64,000 nucleotides of DNA from Pseudoalteromonas sp. '520P1 No. 423' (GCF_001269985.1 NZ_BBZB01000001.1:434001-498000); one strand, 5' to 3'; counted from the stretch's first letter, positions 34,865-43,401 are shown. The notes: a model not told the origin generated them from the sequence alone. A program made the numbers and translations.

Positions 34865-37214
34865 TCTATCAGTTCTAGTTTTATGTTTTTATATTTCAAT
34901 ATTCTCGGTAAATTTAAGTGCTATTGAGCCTCATTACTGGAATAAATTAATGGATAGTTCTAACGAACAATATTTAGTTTTATCACCAAATTATGAACAA
35001 ACTTTATTATTACATCAAATTAATTATCCTTCGATTGAAACACTATCAGAAGGGAGAGAAGCCTTAGGTGGTCTTGAGTTTTATTCTCAAAATACAAATT
35101 CACCTAAAAATGATATATATAGCCACCTTACTTTAGTTAATGCTAATAATGAGCAATCAATTATCAAGCCTAAATCAGGGGTTATTTTAGATTTTAACTG
35201 GTCACCAAACTCAAAATTAATTGCTTTATTAGTTCATTACAATCATAAAACAACATTATGGTCGTACGATATTCAATTCCAAAAATTACAACAATTAAGC
35301 AATAAAAACCTATCAACCAGAATTGGTGGTCGACATTTACGCTGGTTGCCAGATAATAAGACAATATTAGTAAAACAAGCAAAAAATCAATTTTTACCAC
35401 CTATTAAAAATTCATTAAAGCCAAAAATAGAATCTACCGAACTTCAAAAAATACAAGGGAGAACCTACACTCACTTATTAAATGATGAAATCAAACAACA
35501 AAGATTTAAGTCATTTACAGATTCAAAACTAATAAGCATTAACATAAAAGGAGAAGTTAATACTTTAAATCATACTAGTATGGTTGATGATTTTTATGTT
35601 TCACCCAACGGACAATATCTTTTAATTTCAAGTTTACCAACTAAACTATCAACTCTAGTTCCATATAAAAAATGGGGGCGCCAATATTACATTCTCAATT
35701 TAGCAACAAATAAATCAAAATCTCCATTACCTCAATTAAAAGATAAATATAAGCTTAAAAAAGATAGTGTTCCGATAGGATCTCGAAGTGTTCAATGGCT
35801 ACCATTTGAGCCTGCGACTATCTCATGGGTTGAAGCTGTGGATGGAGGTGATATGGCTAAAGATTTATCTATCCATGATCATATATACAAAATGCCTTTT
35901 CCATTTAATGAACAAAAAGATTTAATACTATCAACCAAATGGCGCTATTATGATATCTACTGGAGTAAATCTGGAACAGGAGTTTTACAACAATGGCGAT
36001 ACAAAGATAAACAAGCTTTAACCCAATTAATTCATTATTCAGACTTAAACAGTGTTAAAACATTATCACAAAGAGATTATCGTGATAAATACCAAGATAT
36101 TGGAGATCCATATAGTGATAGAACCTCGATGGGTAATAGAGTTTTAGTTGAAGACGCACTCAGTAATATATTTTTTATGTCACTAGGTCAAAGTAAAACA
36201 GGTGTAACACCTTATGTAGATTCATATAATAAAACCGATCGAAATCGTGTTTTTACTAGCAAAGGCAGTTCTTTAGAAGTTCCTATAAAAATCACACCAA
36301 CTACATTGATTATAAAAAAAGAAGCAGCTGATAACCCACCACAATATATACGTCTAACAGGTCAACAAAAAAAACATGCTACTATCATTTATACTGATAA
36401 CAGCCAAATGCAATTTAAACACAAGCCTGAGTTAATTAATTATCAAAGAAATGATGGGTTAAACTTACAAGGTACATTACATTTACCAAATAGCTATAAT
36501 TCAAAACAAGATAAAAAATACCCTGCTGTTTTATGGATCTACCCTAAAGCTTTTAAAAATAAGAAATTAAGCGAACAAAACACGATAGCAACGAATCAGT
36601 TTAGAAAATTTAACCCTAATGGTCCTTTAGTTTTTTTACATGATAATATCGCTGTTTTTGAATCACCTTCTATGCCAATAGTAGCTGAAAATAATGGGCA
36701 ACCAAACGATCTATTTATAGAACAGTTAATCATGAATGCTCAAGCAGCTGTAATCGCTTTAGAGAAAACTGGAAAAGTAGATGTTAAGCACCTTGCTATT
36801 ATGGGTCATTCTTATGGTGCCTTTGCTGTAACTAACTTGCTTGCACATACTGACTTATTTAAAGCTGGGATAGCTAAGAGTGGAGCCTATAATCGCACTT
36901 TAACCCCTTTTGGATTTCAAGGTGAGAAACGTAATTTATGGCAGGCAAAAAAAAGCTATTTAGATATGTCTCCATTTTTATTTGCTGACAAAATAAATGA
37001 GCCTTTATTATTGGTTCATGGTGAAAATGATTTAAATACTGGTACTTACCCAATTCAATCTAAACGAATGTACCAAGCTTTAGTGGCGAACAATAAAACA
37101 GCTAAATTAATCATGCTCCCATTTGAAGGTCATAATTACAAAGCTAAAGAAAATTTAAATCAAGTACTTATTCAACAGTCTTCTTGGTTAAAAAAATGGT
37201 TAATCGTCAATTAA
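34857..37214 (+). CDS. Secreted S9 (prolyl oligopeptidase-type) serine peptidase
   Basis: 785 residues with a signal peptide (ending NLSA). N-terminal beta-propeller-like repeats (SPNYEQTLLLHQINYP, SPNSKLIALLVH), then an alpha/beta hydrolase domain with Ser652 in GHSYGAFA, Asp725 in GENDLNTG and His759 in EGHNYKA. Overlaps the permease gene by 8 bases, the last gene of the operon. Likely a periplasmic peptidase for peptide trimming or immunity; the natural substrate is unknown. Confidence 0.85.
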   Translation: MNNLSVLVLCFYISIFSVNLSAIEPHYWNKLMDSSNEQYLVLSPNYEQTLLLHQINYPSIETLSEGREALGGLEFYSQNTNSPKNDIYSHLTLVNANNEQSIIKPKSGVILDFNWSPNSKLIALLVHYNHKTTLWSYDIQFQKLQQLSNKNLSTRIGGRHLRWLPDNKTILVKQAKNQFLPPIKNSLKPKIESTELQKIQGRTYTHLLNDEIKQQRFKSFTDSKLISINIKGEVNTLNHTSMVDDFYVSPNGQYLLISSLPTKLSTLVPYKKWGRQYYILNLATNKSKSPLPQLKDKYKLKKDSVPIGSRSVQWLPFEPATISWVEAVDGGDMAKDLSIHDHIYKMPFPFNEQKDLILSTKWRYYDIYWSKSGTGVLQQWRYKDKQALTQLIHYSDLNSVKTLSQRDYRDKYQDIGDPYSDRTSMGNRVLVEDALSNIFFMSLGQSKTGVTPYVDSYNKTDRNRVFTSKGSSLEVPIKITPTTLIIKKEAADNPPQYIRLTGQQKKHATIIYTDNSQMQFKHKPELINYQRNDGLNLQGTLHLPNSYNSKQDKKYPAVLWIYPKAFKNKKLSEQNTIATNQFRKFNPNGPLVFLHDNIAVFESPSMPIVAENNGQPNDLFIEQLIMNAQAAVIALEKTGKVDVKHLAIMGHSYGAFAVTNLLAHTDLFKAGIAKSGAYNRTLTPFGFQGEKRNLWQAKKSYLDMSPFLFADKINEPLLLVHGENDLNTGTYPIQSKRMYQALVANNKTAKLIMLPFEGHNYKAKENLNQVLIQQSSWLKKWLIVN

Positions 37215-37235
37215 TACACTCTAAAATTTTATAAA

Positions 37236-37283
37236 TTAAGTTAGGTGTTAATGTTTAATTAAATATATAGCATCCTAACTTAA
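37236..37283. repeat. Ten-base inverted repeat after the RiPP operon
   Basis: TTAAGTTAGG / CCTAACTTAA with a 28-base loop. No T run follows on the plus strand, so a simple terminator is not clear. It may be a structured 3' end or a trace of a mobile element. Confidence 0.4.
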
Positions 37284-37439
37284 ACCCCTAAGTTAAAGTA
37301 ATGATCTTATATTTTAAATAAATTACCTAAAATTAAGATTGAACCTGTATTAATATAAATGTAATCCAAAAATAAAACAGGTATTATGTCGCGATTTAAG
37401 GACCGCATAGTGTGGTTCTAATAAACGATAGGAGTACAC

Positions 37440-38849
37440 ATGTTTAGTACGTTAAAGGTACCTCATACTTTAATTCTCTTACTGGGAATGATGGTAATTG
37501 CATTATTTGCCACTTGGGTAGTGCCACAGGGCTTTTTTGAAACCAGTTTATCTGAGTCAGGTAGACAAATGGTGGTAGCTGGCACTTATCAAGTGCTTGA
37601 AGACAAAACCTACTTAACTCCTTGGGATTTATTAACCGCCATTCCGCGTGCTTTTGCTGCAGCACAAGATGTAATCTTTTTTGTACTAATTGTTGGCGGT
37701 GTATTAGCTATCGCACGAGCAACGGGCACTGTTGATGCGTTAATTGGTCGTTTATTAGAAAAATATGGCACTCGCCCGCAAAAACTTATTTTTATGGTCG
37801 TTTTCTGTTTTGCTATGGCCTCAAGTAGTATAGGCACAGCTGGTGAATATATTCCTTTTGTACTCATTTTAGTTGCATTATGTAAAGCCATGAAACTAGA
37901 TGCGATGACAGCAGTAGGCATGATCGTAGCTGGTTATGGTATTGGTTACGGTGTATCTGCTTTTAATCCATTTACAGTACTTATAGCTCAGCAAATTGCT
38001 GAAATACCTGTTTATTCTGGTATTTGGCTTAGATTAGCTATCTTCATTCCGTTTGTATTAATTGGCTTTCATCATGTTTGGCAATATGCGCAAAAAGTAA
38101 AAGCAGATCCAAATAGCTCTATGATGATAGGTGTTGCATGTCCTTTATCTGGTCAAGCACAACCAAGTTACCCTAAGTTAGAAACTAGACACAAAGTCAT
38201 TTTAGGTAGCTTTTTAATTACGTTAACGTTAGCTGTTTGGGGCATTGCAACTAAAGGTTGGTACCTTTACGAACTTGGTGGTGTTTTTATTGCTTGGGGC
38301 GCTGTAATTGCCATACTAGGAAAACTATCAGCTGATGAAACAGCTGAACGTTTTATTGAAGGTGTATCAGACTTAGTTACTACGGCTATTTTAATAGGTG
38401 TGGCACGTGGTATCGCTTTAATTTTAGAAGACGGTCAAATTTTACATACTTTAGTTCATAGCATGTCGTTACCTCTATCTTATGTGACTGCAGAGATTTC
38501 AGCTGTTGGTATGTTAGTAATTCAAACCTTTTTAAATACTTTTATTCCATCTGGTTCAGGCCAAGCTTATGTCACTATGCCGCTTATGGTGCCTGTAGGT
38601 GATTTAGTGGGCGTACCAAGACAAGTAGCGGTATTAGCTTATCAATTTGGTGATGGTTTCTCTAATATGATCATACCAACTAATGCCGTATTAATGGGTA
38701 TTCTAGGTATGGCTGGAGTGCCTTATGGTCACTGGTTTAGATTCTGTTTACCATTATTGTTGAAATTAATGGCTGCCGCTTCGCTTGTTTTAGTGCTGGC
38801 AGTGATATTTGGTTATGGATTAGATGTTCAACCAGTAATAGCATCTTAG
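37440..38849 (+). CDS. YfcC-family (DcuC/ArsB-like) carboxylate or amino-acid transporter
   Basis: 469 residues, about 12 helices. AGGAG precedes ATG. Typical family start VPHTLILLLGMMVIALFATWVVPQG, SSSIGTAGEYIPFVLILVALC and C-terminal FIPSGSGQAYVTMPLMVPVGD. YfcC proteins resemble C4-dicarboxylate and arginine/ornithine carriers; the substrate here is open. It stands alone between the two peptide loci with its own leader and terminator, so it may be the ancestral chromosomal gene in this place. Confidence 0.85.
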   Translation: MFSTLKVPHTLILLLGMMVIALFATWVVPQGFFETSLSESGRQMVVAGTYQVLEDKTYLTPWDLLTAIPRAFAAAQDVIFFVLIVGGVLAIARATGTVDALIGRLLEKYGTRPQKLIFMVVFCFAMASSSIGTAGEYIPFVLILVALCKAMKLDAMTAVGMIVAGYGIGYGVSAFNPFTVLIAQQIAEIPVYSGIWLRLAIFIPFVLIGFHHVWQYAQKVKADPNSSMMIGVACPLSGQAQPSYPKLETRHKVILGSFLITLTLAVWGIATKGWYLYELGGVFIAWGAVIAILGKLSADETAERFIEGVSDLVTTAILIGVARGIALILEDGQILHTLVHSMSLPLSYVTAEISAVGMLVIQTFLNTFIPSGSGQAYVTMPLMVPVGDLVGVPRQVAVLAYQFGDGFSNMIIPTNAVLMGILGMAGVPYGHWFRFCLPLLLKLMAAASLVLVLAVIFGYGLDVQPVIAS

Positions 38850-38876
38850 TTTTTTACTAAACAAGTTCTACTTTAT

Positions 38877-38910
38877 AAAACCACATGTTGTTAATACTAC
38901 ATGTGGTTTT
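38877..38910 (+). terminator. Terminator of the YfcC-family gene
   Basis: AAAACCACATG / CATGTGGTTTT followed by TTT on the plus strand. Confidence 0.88.
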
Positions 38911-39142
38911 TTTGTATATTTCCATGATCAATAGGTATTTTTATATTTATCTGAAATGAAAAGGAATTTAATAGTCGGCCAAGATCAGGAACAAAACGAA
39001 AAGAATTTATTTCACCATAATTGCAAATTCCTATCAAACTTATCACTATAAAATAATAACTCGCTATACATGATTCTTTATGATTTTTTAATGAAATAGC
39101 GCTTGTTATAAGCTTTATAATTTCTTTAAAAATCTTGATCAT
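38897..39142 (-). CDS. Small hypothetical protein, possible
   Basis: 81 residues from ATG 39142 behind GGGAAGAG. One hydrophobic stretch (ASYYFIVISLIGICNY). Its 3' end overlaps the terminator stem, which lowers confidence. No similarity recognised. It would be the last gene of the minus-strand array. Confidence 0.35.
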   Translation of the reverse strand: MIKIFKEIIKLITSAISLKNHKESCIASYYFIVISLIGICNYGEINSFRFVPDLGRLLNSFSFQINIKIPIDHGNIQKNHM

Positions 39143-39218
39143 AACTCTTCCCAACAAATTAACTAGAGTGACTGCCCCTATATTTAAGCATGGGTAAAAT
39201 CAGAATGAGGCTAGATTA

Positions 39219-39317
39219 ATGAAAAAAGCATTAAATATAGACTTACCAGCTGAAGAACTAAAAGTAATAAAGTCCATTTATATTAGAGAGTTAACTTTAT
39301 CTAACGACTCACTTTAA
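39219..39317 (+). CDS. Very short possible peptide gene
   Basis: 32 residues from ATG 39219 (MKKALNIDLPAEELKVIKS…) with GAGG 9 bases upstream; opposite to the array. Amphipathic, no Gly-Gly. Could be noise or a regulatory peptide. Confidence 0.3.
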   Translation: MKKALNIDLPAEELKVIKSIYIRELTLSNDSL

Positions 39318-39356
39318 GTAACTACCTTTAACATGGAAAATAATCACTTAATTAAA

Positions 39357-39653
39357 TTAAAGCTTAAGTAATAAAATGTCTTTAACTGATTTAGGAGTAA
39401 TCTTTAAAATCCAAAATGGGACATACCCCAACAAACAAGATGAGCCTATTACAACGGTAATAGTAATATACAACACTAAACCAAATAGTAATTGATAAAG
39501 TAAACTAAAAGAAGAAACACTTAATATCTGCATTACTTCTATATCATTACCTTTAATATAAAAAGATAAAATAATTAAGTTAACAGCTATTACCAATAGA
39601 CCTATAACCCTAAAGAATAGCCTAACTATGATTTTATCTCTTTTATAATTCAT
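39357..39653 (-). CDS. Small membrane protein (immunity candidate)
   Basis: 98 residues, about three helices (FFRVIGLLVIAVNLIILSFY, LLYQLLFGLVLYITITVVIG). AGAGG precedes ATG 39653. Downstream end of the peptide array, the usual place for bacteriocin immunity genes. No family recognised; function inferred from context only. Confidence 0.6.
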   Translation of the reverse strand: MNYKRDKIIVRLFFRVIGLLVIAVNLIILSFYIKGNDIEVMQILSVSSFSLLYQLLFGLVLYITITVVIGSSCLLGYVPFWILKITPKSVKDILLLKL

Positions 39654-39694
39654 TTAACCTCTTAGGATCAAAAATGGGCTTAATATCAAGATGA

Positions 39695-39889
39695 TCAAAT
39701 ATTTTTCATCTGATTTTTTAAAAGCATAGTGACAACGCCTAAAAAATAACAAATAGCACCAATAATACACATTATAAAAATTTCAGAAAATGAACGCCCT
39801 ATAGCATGCATATTAGCAAAAAGAGCTAATAGCCCTATTACTGTTATAATAAATGCTGCGATATAAATATAAAAAAAAGTTCTATCCAT
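39695..39889 (-). CDS. Small membrane protein (immunity candidate)
   Basis: 64 residues, two helices (FFYIYIAAFIITVIGLLALF and IFIMCIIGAICYFLGVVTML). AAGGAT lies before ATG 39889. Forms a run with three other minus-strand small membrane genes between the YfcC gene and the peptide array. No family recognised. Confidence 0.6.
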   Translation of the reverse strand: MDRTFFYIYIAAFIITVIGLLALFANMHAIGRSFSEIFIMCIIGAICYFLGVVTMLLKNQMKNI

Positions 39890-39922
39890 AATTATCCTTA
39901 AAAACGCATGTAAACTTTACAA

Positions 39923-40129
39923 CTAAAAGGGATCACCAAACAAAGAGAAATATAGATTAGCGCTTAACACTGTAGGAAAGCATATAAAAAACATACGTAA
40001 TACAATGATTAAAGCACTTTCTTTTTGTGATTTAAAAATAGCGATTATACTTTTTTCTAACTTTAACCATAGCCAAGCTAAAAAAGTAGCAATCACTACT
40101 ATTGTTATAATAAAAGATATGATATTCAT
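39923..40129 (-). CDS. Small membrane protein (immunity candidate)
   Basis: 68 residues with an N-terminal helix (IISFIITIVVIATFLAWLWL) and a second one near 45 (MFFICFPTVLSANLYFSLF). AAGGAG precedes ATG 40129. Same run as the neighbours at 39695 and 40167. No family recognised. Confidence 0.6.
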   Translation of the reverse strand: MNIISFIITIVVIATFLAWLWLKLEKSIIAIFKSQKESALIIVLRMFFICFPTVLSANLYFSLFGDPF

Positions 40130-40166
40130 TCAGACTCCTTAGGTTTAACGACTAAAAGAACAACAG

Positions 40167-40487
40167 TTAATCCTCATCTTGTTTTGATATGCTTGCTTGC
40201 AGTTGCGCTTTGTAAGCTAGCGATGTTCCGTGCCACATTGAATAGCCATAAACAATTGAAGCAATTAACCAAATCAAACAAGTTGTGACAATTTCCTTAT
40301 GACCAACATTTTTTCCTGAAAACATCATGCCAAGAAAGACTAATGTTGAAAGTAGTCCCCACTTCAATACACCTTCAATCAAAATAAACTTTACAATACC
40401 AGCTTGTTTTTGCTGCTCCCACTTAGTAATACTATCCTTATTCCAGATTTTGTATAAAGAACAATATCTAACAAAAAAATTAACCAC
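40167..40487 (-). CDS. Small multi-pass membrane protein (immunity candidate)
   Basis: I choose GTG 40487 (106 residues) because GGAGG lies 7 bases before it; the ATG at 40514 sits inside a hairpin stem. About three helices (LLSTLVFLGMMFSG, CLIWLIASIVYGYSM) and a charged C-terminus (SISKQDED). Immediately downstream of the bacteriocin-like gene at 40560, so it is the best immunity candidate for that peptide. Confidence 0.6.
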   Translation of the reverse strand: MVNFFVRYCSLYKIWNKDSITKWEQQKQAGIVKFILIEGVLKWGLLSTLVFLGMMFSGKNVGHKEIVTTCLIWLIASIVYGYSMWHGTSLAYKAQLQASISKQDED

Positions 40488-40507
40488 AACAAAGCCTCCA
40501 TCAATTA

Positions 40508-40547
40508 AAAGCATACAAGCTTTATTCTTTACCTCTTGTATGCTTTT
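40508..40547 (-). terminator. Hairpin after the bacteriocin-like gene
   Basis: AAAGCATACAAG / CTTGTATGCTTT, 12 bp, 16-base loop, followed by TTTT-like sequence on the minus strand. It terminates or attenuates transcription from 40841 and overlaps the upstream ATG of the next gene. Confidence 0.65.
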
Positions 40548-40559
40548 TATAGTTCAATC

Positions 40560-40841
40560 TTAATTAGCTTGTTTTTCTATCAGTGCAGGAAGTGCACCAA
40601 AGTAGGCACTTCCAGCACCACTAACAGCACCACCAAATTTAGAACCAGCACTCCATAGCATACCACCTGCGCCTCCAAAGAAACCAGATATTCCTCCCAC
40701 AAAAGCACCTGATACAACATCACCGAAATCACCGCCACCCGCAGCTGCACTTGCACCACCAGCAATGGCACCTATAGCGGCACCAAAAGCCAACGCACCA
40801 CCATTCACACTTTGAATTTCTATTGTATTTAATTTTTGCAT
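40560..40841 (-). CDS. Bacteriocin-like double-glycine peptide, Gly/Ala-rich
   Basis: 93 residues. Leader MQKLNTIEIQSVNGG (15 residues) matches the LxxxEIxxVxGG consensus. The 78-residue core is rich in Gly and Ala with GxxxG helices (GAAIGAIAGGASAAAGGG, FVGGISGFFGG), typical of class II bacteriocins or microcins that insert into membranes. No cysteine. A conserved hairpin (40877-40898) lies upstream. Likely exported by the C39 ABC exporter at 52960-55176. Confidence 0.8.
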   Translation of the reverse strand: MQKLNTIEIQSVNGGALAFGAAIGAIAGGASAAAGGGDFGDVVSGAFVGGISGFFGGAGGMLWSAGSKFGGAVSGAGSAYFGALPALIEKQAN

Positions 40842-41024
40842 TTATTTTTCCTTATTATATTTATGTATTTTCTCTTATTATTTCCCGCCAGAAATAATAG
40901 ATTAACTTCGAGTTATAATGCCTAAATCATAGCCAACTTTGGAATAACCAAGGTCGTAAAAATTTCCAAACAATGTTATATCTCTTAGATTAGCACTGGA
41001 TCAAATACGAACAAGAAATCGAAA

Positions 41025-41153
41025 TTATGTAAGCATAAGACCTATAGGTATACCAATAGCAATCCCTATGAACATTCCTGATACAAAAGCTTTTCGCATT
41101 TTTTCAGTTGAAAATTCATTAAAACCACCCCAAGTGCTATTCTTTTTAGACAT
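41025..41153 (-). CDS. Unlisted 42-residue membrane miniprotein
   Basis: Reads MSKKNSTWGGFNEFSTEKMR then a GxxxG helix (FVSGMFIGIAIGIPIGLML). GGGAAATGG precedes ATG 41153. It lies right after the bacteriocin-like gene at 41217-41453, which suggests immunity or a peptide partner. Too short for standard gene finders. Confidence 0.5.
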   Translation of the reverse strand: MSKKNSTWGGFNEFSTEKMRKAFVSGMFIGIAIGIPIGLMLT

Positions 41154-41216
41154 TTATCCATTTCCCAAAAATATTTTAGTGACAAACTTAGACTTATTTT
41201 GAGTCTCTTCCAGTTT

Positions 41217-41453
41217 TTATTTCGATTGCACCGGCACAAACTTATCTCTATATTTACCGCCACCGCCTGACAAATATGAAGCTGTTAACGAAACACTAAC
41301 GCCAATCATCATGATAGGAAACCAAGCAGGAGCTGAACCAGCAACAGCAATACCAACTCCAATTGCTACTATTGACATATTTCCACTAATGGCCTCACCT
41401 TGAGTAACACCACCAGTTACACTTTGAATTTCATTTTCATTTAATTTTTTCAT
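41217..41453 (-). CDS. Bacteriocin-like double-glycine peptide (paralogue 1)
   Basis: 78 residues. Leader MKKLNENEIQSVTGG; core VTQGEAISGNMSIVAIGVG, then AVAGSAPAWFPIMMIGVSVS and a C-terminus GGGGKYRDKFVPVQSK. It is almost identical to 41834-42067 over the first 65 residues but with a different tail, which lacks the FRGxIV motif. Hairpin at 41491 upstream. Two hydrophobic segments fit a pore-forming class II bacteriocin. Confidence 0.8.
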   Translation of the reverse strand: MKKLNENEIQSVTGGVTQGEAISGNMSIVAIGVGIAVAGSAPAWFPIMMIGVSVSLTASYLSGGGGKYRDKFVPVQSK

Positions 41454-41574
41454 TTAATTTTTCCTTATTAAATTTAAAGTATTTTCTCTTATTATTTCCC
41501 GCCAGAAACACTTTAATTTTTGAGTAAATATCTCTATATTTATTATTCAATAAATATCGTTTAAAAAATAGAAG

Positions 41575-41771
41575 CGTTACAATTACGAAAATGACGTTTT
41601 TAAACTAATTTCATTTTTAATAAATGCAGTTACATAGCCTGTTAACCTTTTACAATAATGAAAAATAATTCCATTAATTAACATTACGAAAAAAAGCAAA
41701 TAAAACACATAAAAATCAATGAGTTATTATAAAGCCATACCTAGCAACATGTATTTATGATTTGTAATCAT
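41575..41771 (-). pseudogene. Relic of the 84-residue membrane protein gene
   Basis: From ATG 41771 the frame reads ITNHKYMLLGMAL, then two stop codons, then LIDFYVFYLLFFVM and FIKNEISLK. This aligns with the intact gene at 42459-42713 (IANHKGMLLGMAIGGLIDFY, FIKNGVSLK), where the two stops replace Gly-Gly. It accompanies the duplicated bacteriocin gene next to it, so a gene pair was duplicated and one copy lost. Confidence 0.7.
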
Positions 41772-41833
41772 AATTGCTTATTATCATTTAAAATTTACAT
41801 TTATGGCAGACTAAGTACACACATTAACACTTG

Positions 41834-42067
41834 TTAATTATTTACAATTGGACCACGAAACTTCTTAGTGCTACCACTGCCTGACAAATATGAAGCTGTT
41901 AACGAAACACTAACGCCAATCATCATGATAGGAAACCAAGCAGGAGCTGAACCAGCAACAGCAATACCAACTCCAATTGCTACTATTGACATATTTCCAC
42001 CAATGGCCTCACCTTGAGTAACACCACCAGTTACACTTTGAATTTCATTTTCATTTAACTTTTGCAT
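41834..42067 (-). CDS. Bacteriocin-like double-glycine peptide (paralogue 2)
   Basis: 77 residues. Leader MQKLNENEIQSVTGG; core nearly the same as paralogue 1 until SLTASYLSG, then STKKFRGPIVNN. That tail is shared with 42777, 43129, 44467, 44947 and 45472. Hairpin at 42098. Likely a membrane-active bacteriocin. Confidence 0.8.
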   Translation of the reverse strand: MQKLNENEIQSVTGGVTQGEAIGGNMSIVAIGVGIAVAGSAPAWFPIMMIGVSVSLTASYLSGSGSTKKFRGPIVNN

Positions 42068-42097
42068 TTTTTTTCCTTATTAAATTTATTTTCTCTT

Positions 42098-42380
42098 ATT
42101 ATTTCCCGCCAGAAATAACGTTTACAAATTTTGAAGTCGCTATGAGTGAAATTAGTGACTTCAAACATTTAGCGATTATGCGTAATTAAGAAGTAGTATC
42201 GATTGGTGGGTAACCACCTTCTTCACCTACAGCCAAAGTTGTAGCCCAATCTTTTGGTGGGAAAACCGGTTTCACTGGATTTGGGTTTAATACAGGTTCA
42301 ACTTTAGAACCTAAAGTAAAAGTACCACCAGTTACTTGATTCGTTTTTTCTTTTTCTAATGAAAATGGATGCATGTGTTT
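42098..42380. repeat. Direct duplication (copy 1; copy 2 at 43423-43705)
   Basis: About 280 bases including the hairpin, its 3' flank TTTACAAATTTTGAAGTCGC, a complete peptide gene and its ribosome site are repeated with very few changes (one synonymous base in the gene end: AGTAGTATCG versus AGTCGTATCG). Recent. Confidence 0.85.
42186..42374 (-). CDS. Graspetide-like precursor peptide, TTxxxxEE core (copy 1)
   Basis: 62 residues. Leader MHPFSLEKEKTNQVTGG. Core TFTLGSKVEPVLNPNPV… ends DWATTLAVGEEGGYPP. TTLAVGEE matches TTxxxxEE, the ring-forming motif of plesiocin-type graspetides, in which ATP-grasp enzymes join Thr side chains to Glu by esters. The ATP-grasp ligase at 45790-46716 is the likely partner. 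Identical protein at 43511-43699. Confidence 0.8.
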   Translation of the reverse strand: MHPFSLEKEKTNQVTGGTFTLGSKVEPVLNPNPVKPVFPPKDWATTLAVGEEGGYPPIDTTS

Positions 42381-42458
42381 TTCCTTATTAAATTAATGTA
42401 TTTTCTCTTATTATTTCCCGCCAGAAATAATTTAACTTTTGAGTAAGAAGTCCATAGA

Positions 42459-42713
42459 TTACAACTCAAAATACAACGCAAATAAAAAACAAATAAGAAG
42501 TGTTACAATTACGGTAACAAAGTTTTTTAAACTAACTCCATTTTTAATAAATGAAGTTGTTTGATTAGCTAACCTTCCATAGAAATGAAAAGTTAGTGCA
42601 CTAATTAACATTATCATTCCGGTAAACAAAGGAAAAAATTCAAAATAAAAATCAATTAAACCTCCTATTGCCATACCAAGCAACATGCCTTTATGATTTG
42701 CAATCATAATCAC
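42459..42713 (-). CDS. Small membrane protein (immunity candidate)
   Basis: 84 residues; AGGAAGTG before ATG 42713. About three helices (GMLLGMAIGGLIDFYFEFF, LFTGMIMLISALTFHFYG, FVTVIVTLLICFLFALYF). It follows the bacteriocin-like gene at 42777, the usual order of bacteriocin then immunity gene. A decayed paralogue is at 41575-41771. Confidence 0.7.
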   Translation of the reverse strand: MIMIANHKGMLLGMAIGGLIDFYFEFFPLFTGMIMLISALTFHFYGRLANQTTSFIKNGVSLKNFVTVIVTLLICFLFALYFEL

Positions 42714-42776
42714 TTCCTACTATTTACTATTAAACATTTACATTTATGGTAAATTAAATACTTACAATAGTACTTG

Positions 42777-43016
42777 TTAATATTTTACAATTTGACCACG
42801 AAACTTCTTAGTGCTACCACCGCCTGACAAACCAGTACCAATTGAATACCCACCACCAAAAGAGAATAATGTTGCTCCTGCAGCGCCAACCCAACCGACT
42901 GGAGTTGCTGCTATAGCAAGACCAACTCCAACTAAAGTCGCGCCAGCACCTATAGCCCCCCAATCAACATCACCACCAGAAACATTTTGAATTTCGAATT
43001 TATTTAACTTTTGCAT
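42777..43016 (-). CDS. Bacteriocin-like double-glycine peptide
   Basis: 79 residues. Leader MQKLNKFEIQNVSGG; core DVDWGAIGAGATLVGVGL…, Gly/Ala-rich, tail STKKFRGQIVKY shared with several array members. No Cys. Hairpin at 43046 upstream. Probably membrane-active. The adjacent 84-residue gene may give immunity. Confidence 0.8.
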   Translation of the reverse strand: MQKLNKFEIQNVSGGDVDWGAIGAGATLVGVGLAIAATPVGWVGAAGATLFSFGGGYSIGTGLSGGGSTKKFRGQIVKY

Positions 43017-43128
43017 TTTTTTCCTTATTAAATTTATTTTCTCTAATTATTTCCCGCCAGAAATAATTTACTCTATTAATTTTATTTCTATCAACTTGAT
43101 ATAAGCATGACTTACTATCATATTATTC

Positions 43129-43401
43129 TTAATTTTTTACTATTTCGCCTTTAAATTTAGTATCACTGCTACCTGTTGCAGAACAAGATGCGCCCGCCCA
43201 TGTAGCTAAACCACCATATGTAATACCAACAGCAACACCAACAGCAAGTCCAACAGGTCCCCCCCAAGCTAACGTTGCTACATATCCTGCTACAGCAGTA
43301 TTAGCACCACCAACTACACCTAACGCACCAACAGCAATACCACAAGCATCAACATCACCACCTGCTACATTTTTAATTTCTTTTTTATTTAATTCTTTCA
43401 T
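43129..43401 (-). CDS. Bacteriocin-like double-glycine peptide with two cysteines
   Basis: 90 residues. Leader MKELNKKEIKNVAGG; core DVDACGIAVGALGVVGGANT…, Gly/Val/Ala-rich, with a second Cys in GASCSATGSS, so a disulfide is possible. Tail SDTKFKGEIVKN. Hairpin at 43423 has both arms altered in a matching way. Confidence 0.8.
   Translation of the reverse strand: MKELNKKEIKNVAGGDVDACGIAVGALGVVGGANTAVAGYVATLAWGGPVGLAVGVAVGITYGGLATWAGASCSATGSSDTKFKGEIVKN

Noticed and set aside
37236..37283. Inverted repeat as an insertion-sequence end
   Set aside because: Only one pair is present, no transposase and no target duplication seen.
40906..41005. Frame reading SANLRDITLFGNFYDLGYSK on the minus strand
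   Set aside because: Protein-like, but has no start codon and a stop before it; possibly the end of a decayed peptide gene, too little to annotate.
41066..41263. 65-codon frame on the minus strand
   Set aside because: It overlaps the Gly-Gly peptide gene and the 42-residue miniprotein in other frames and has no protein-like pattern.
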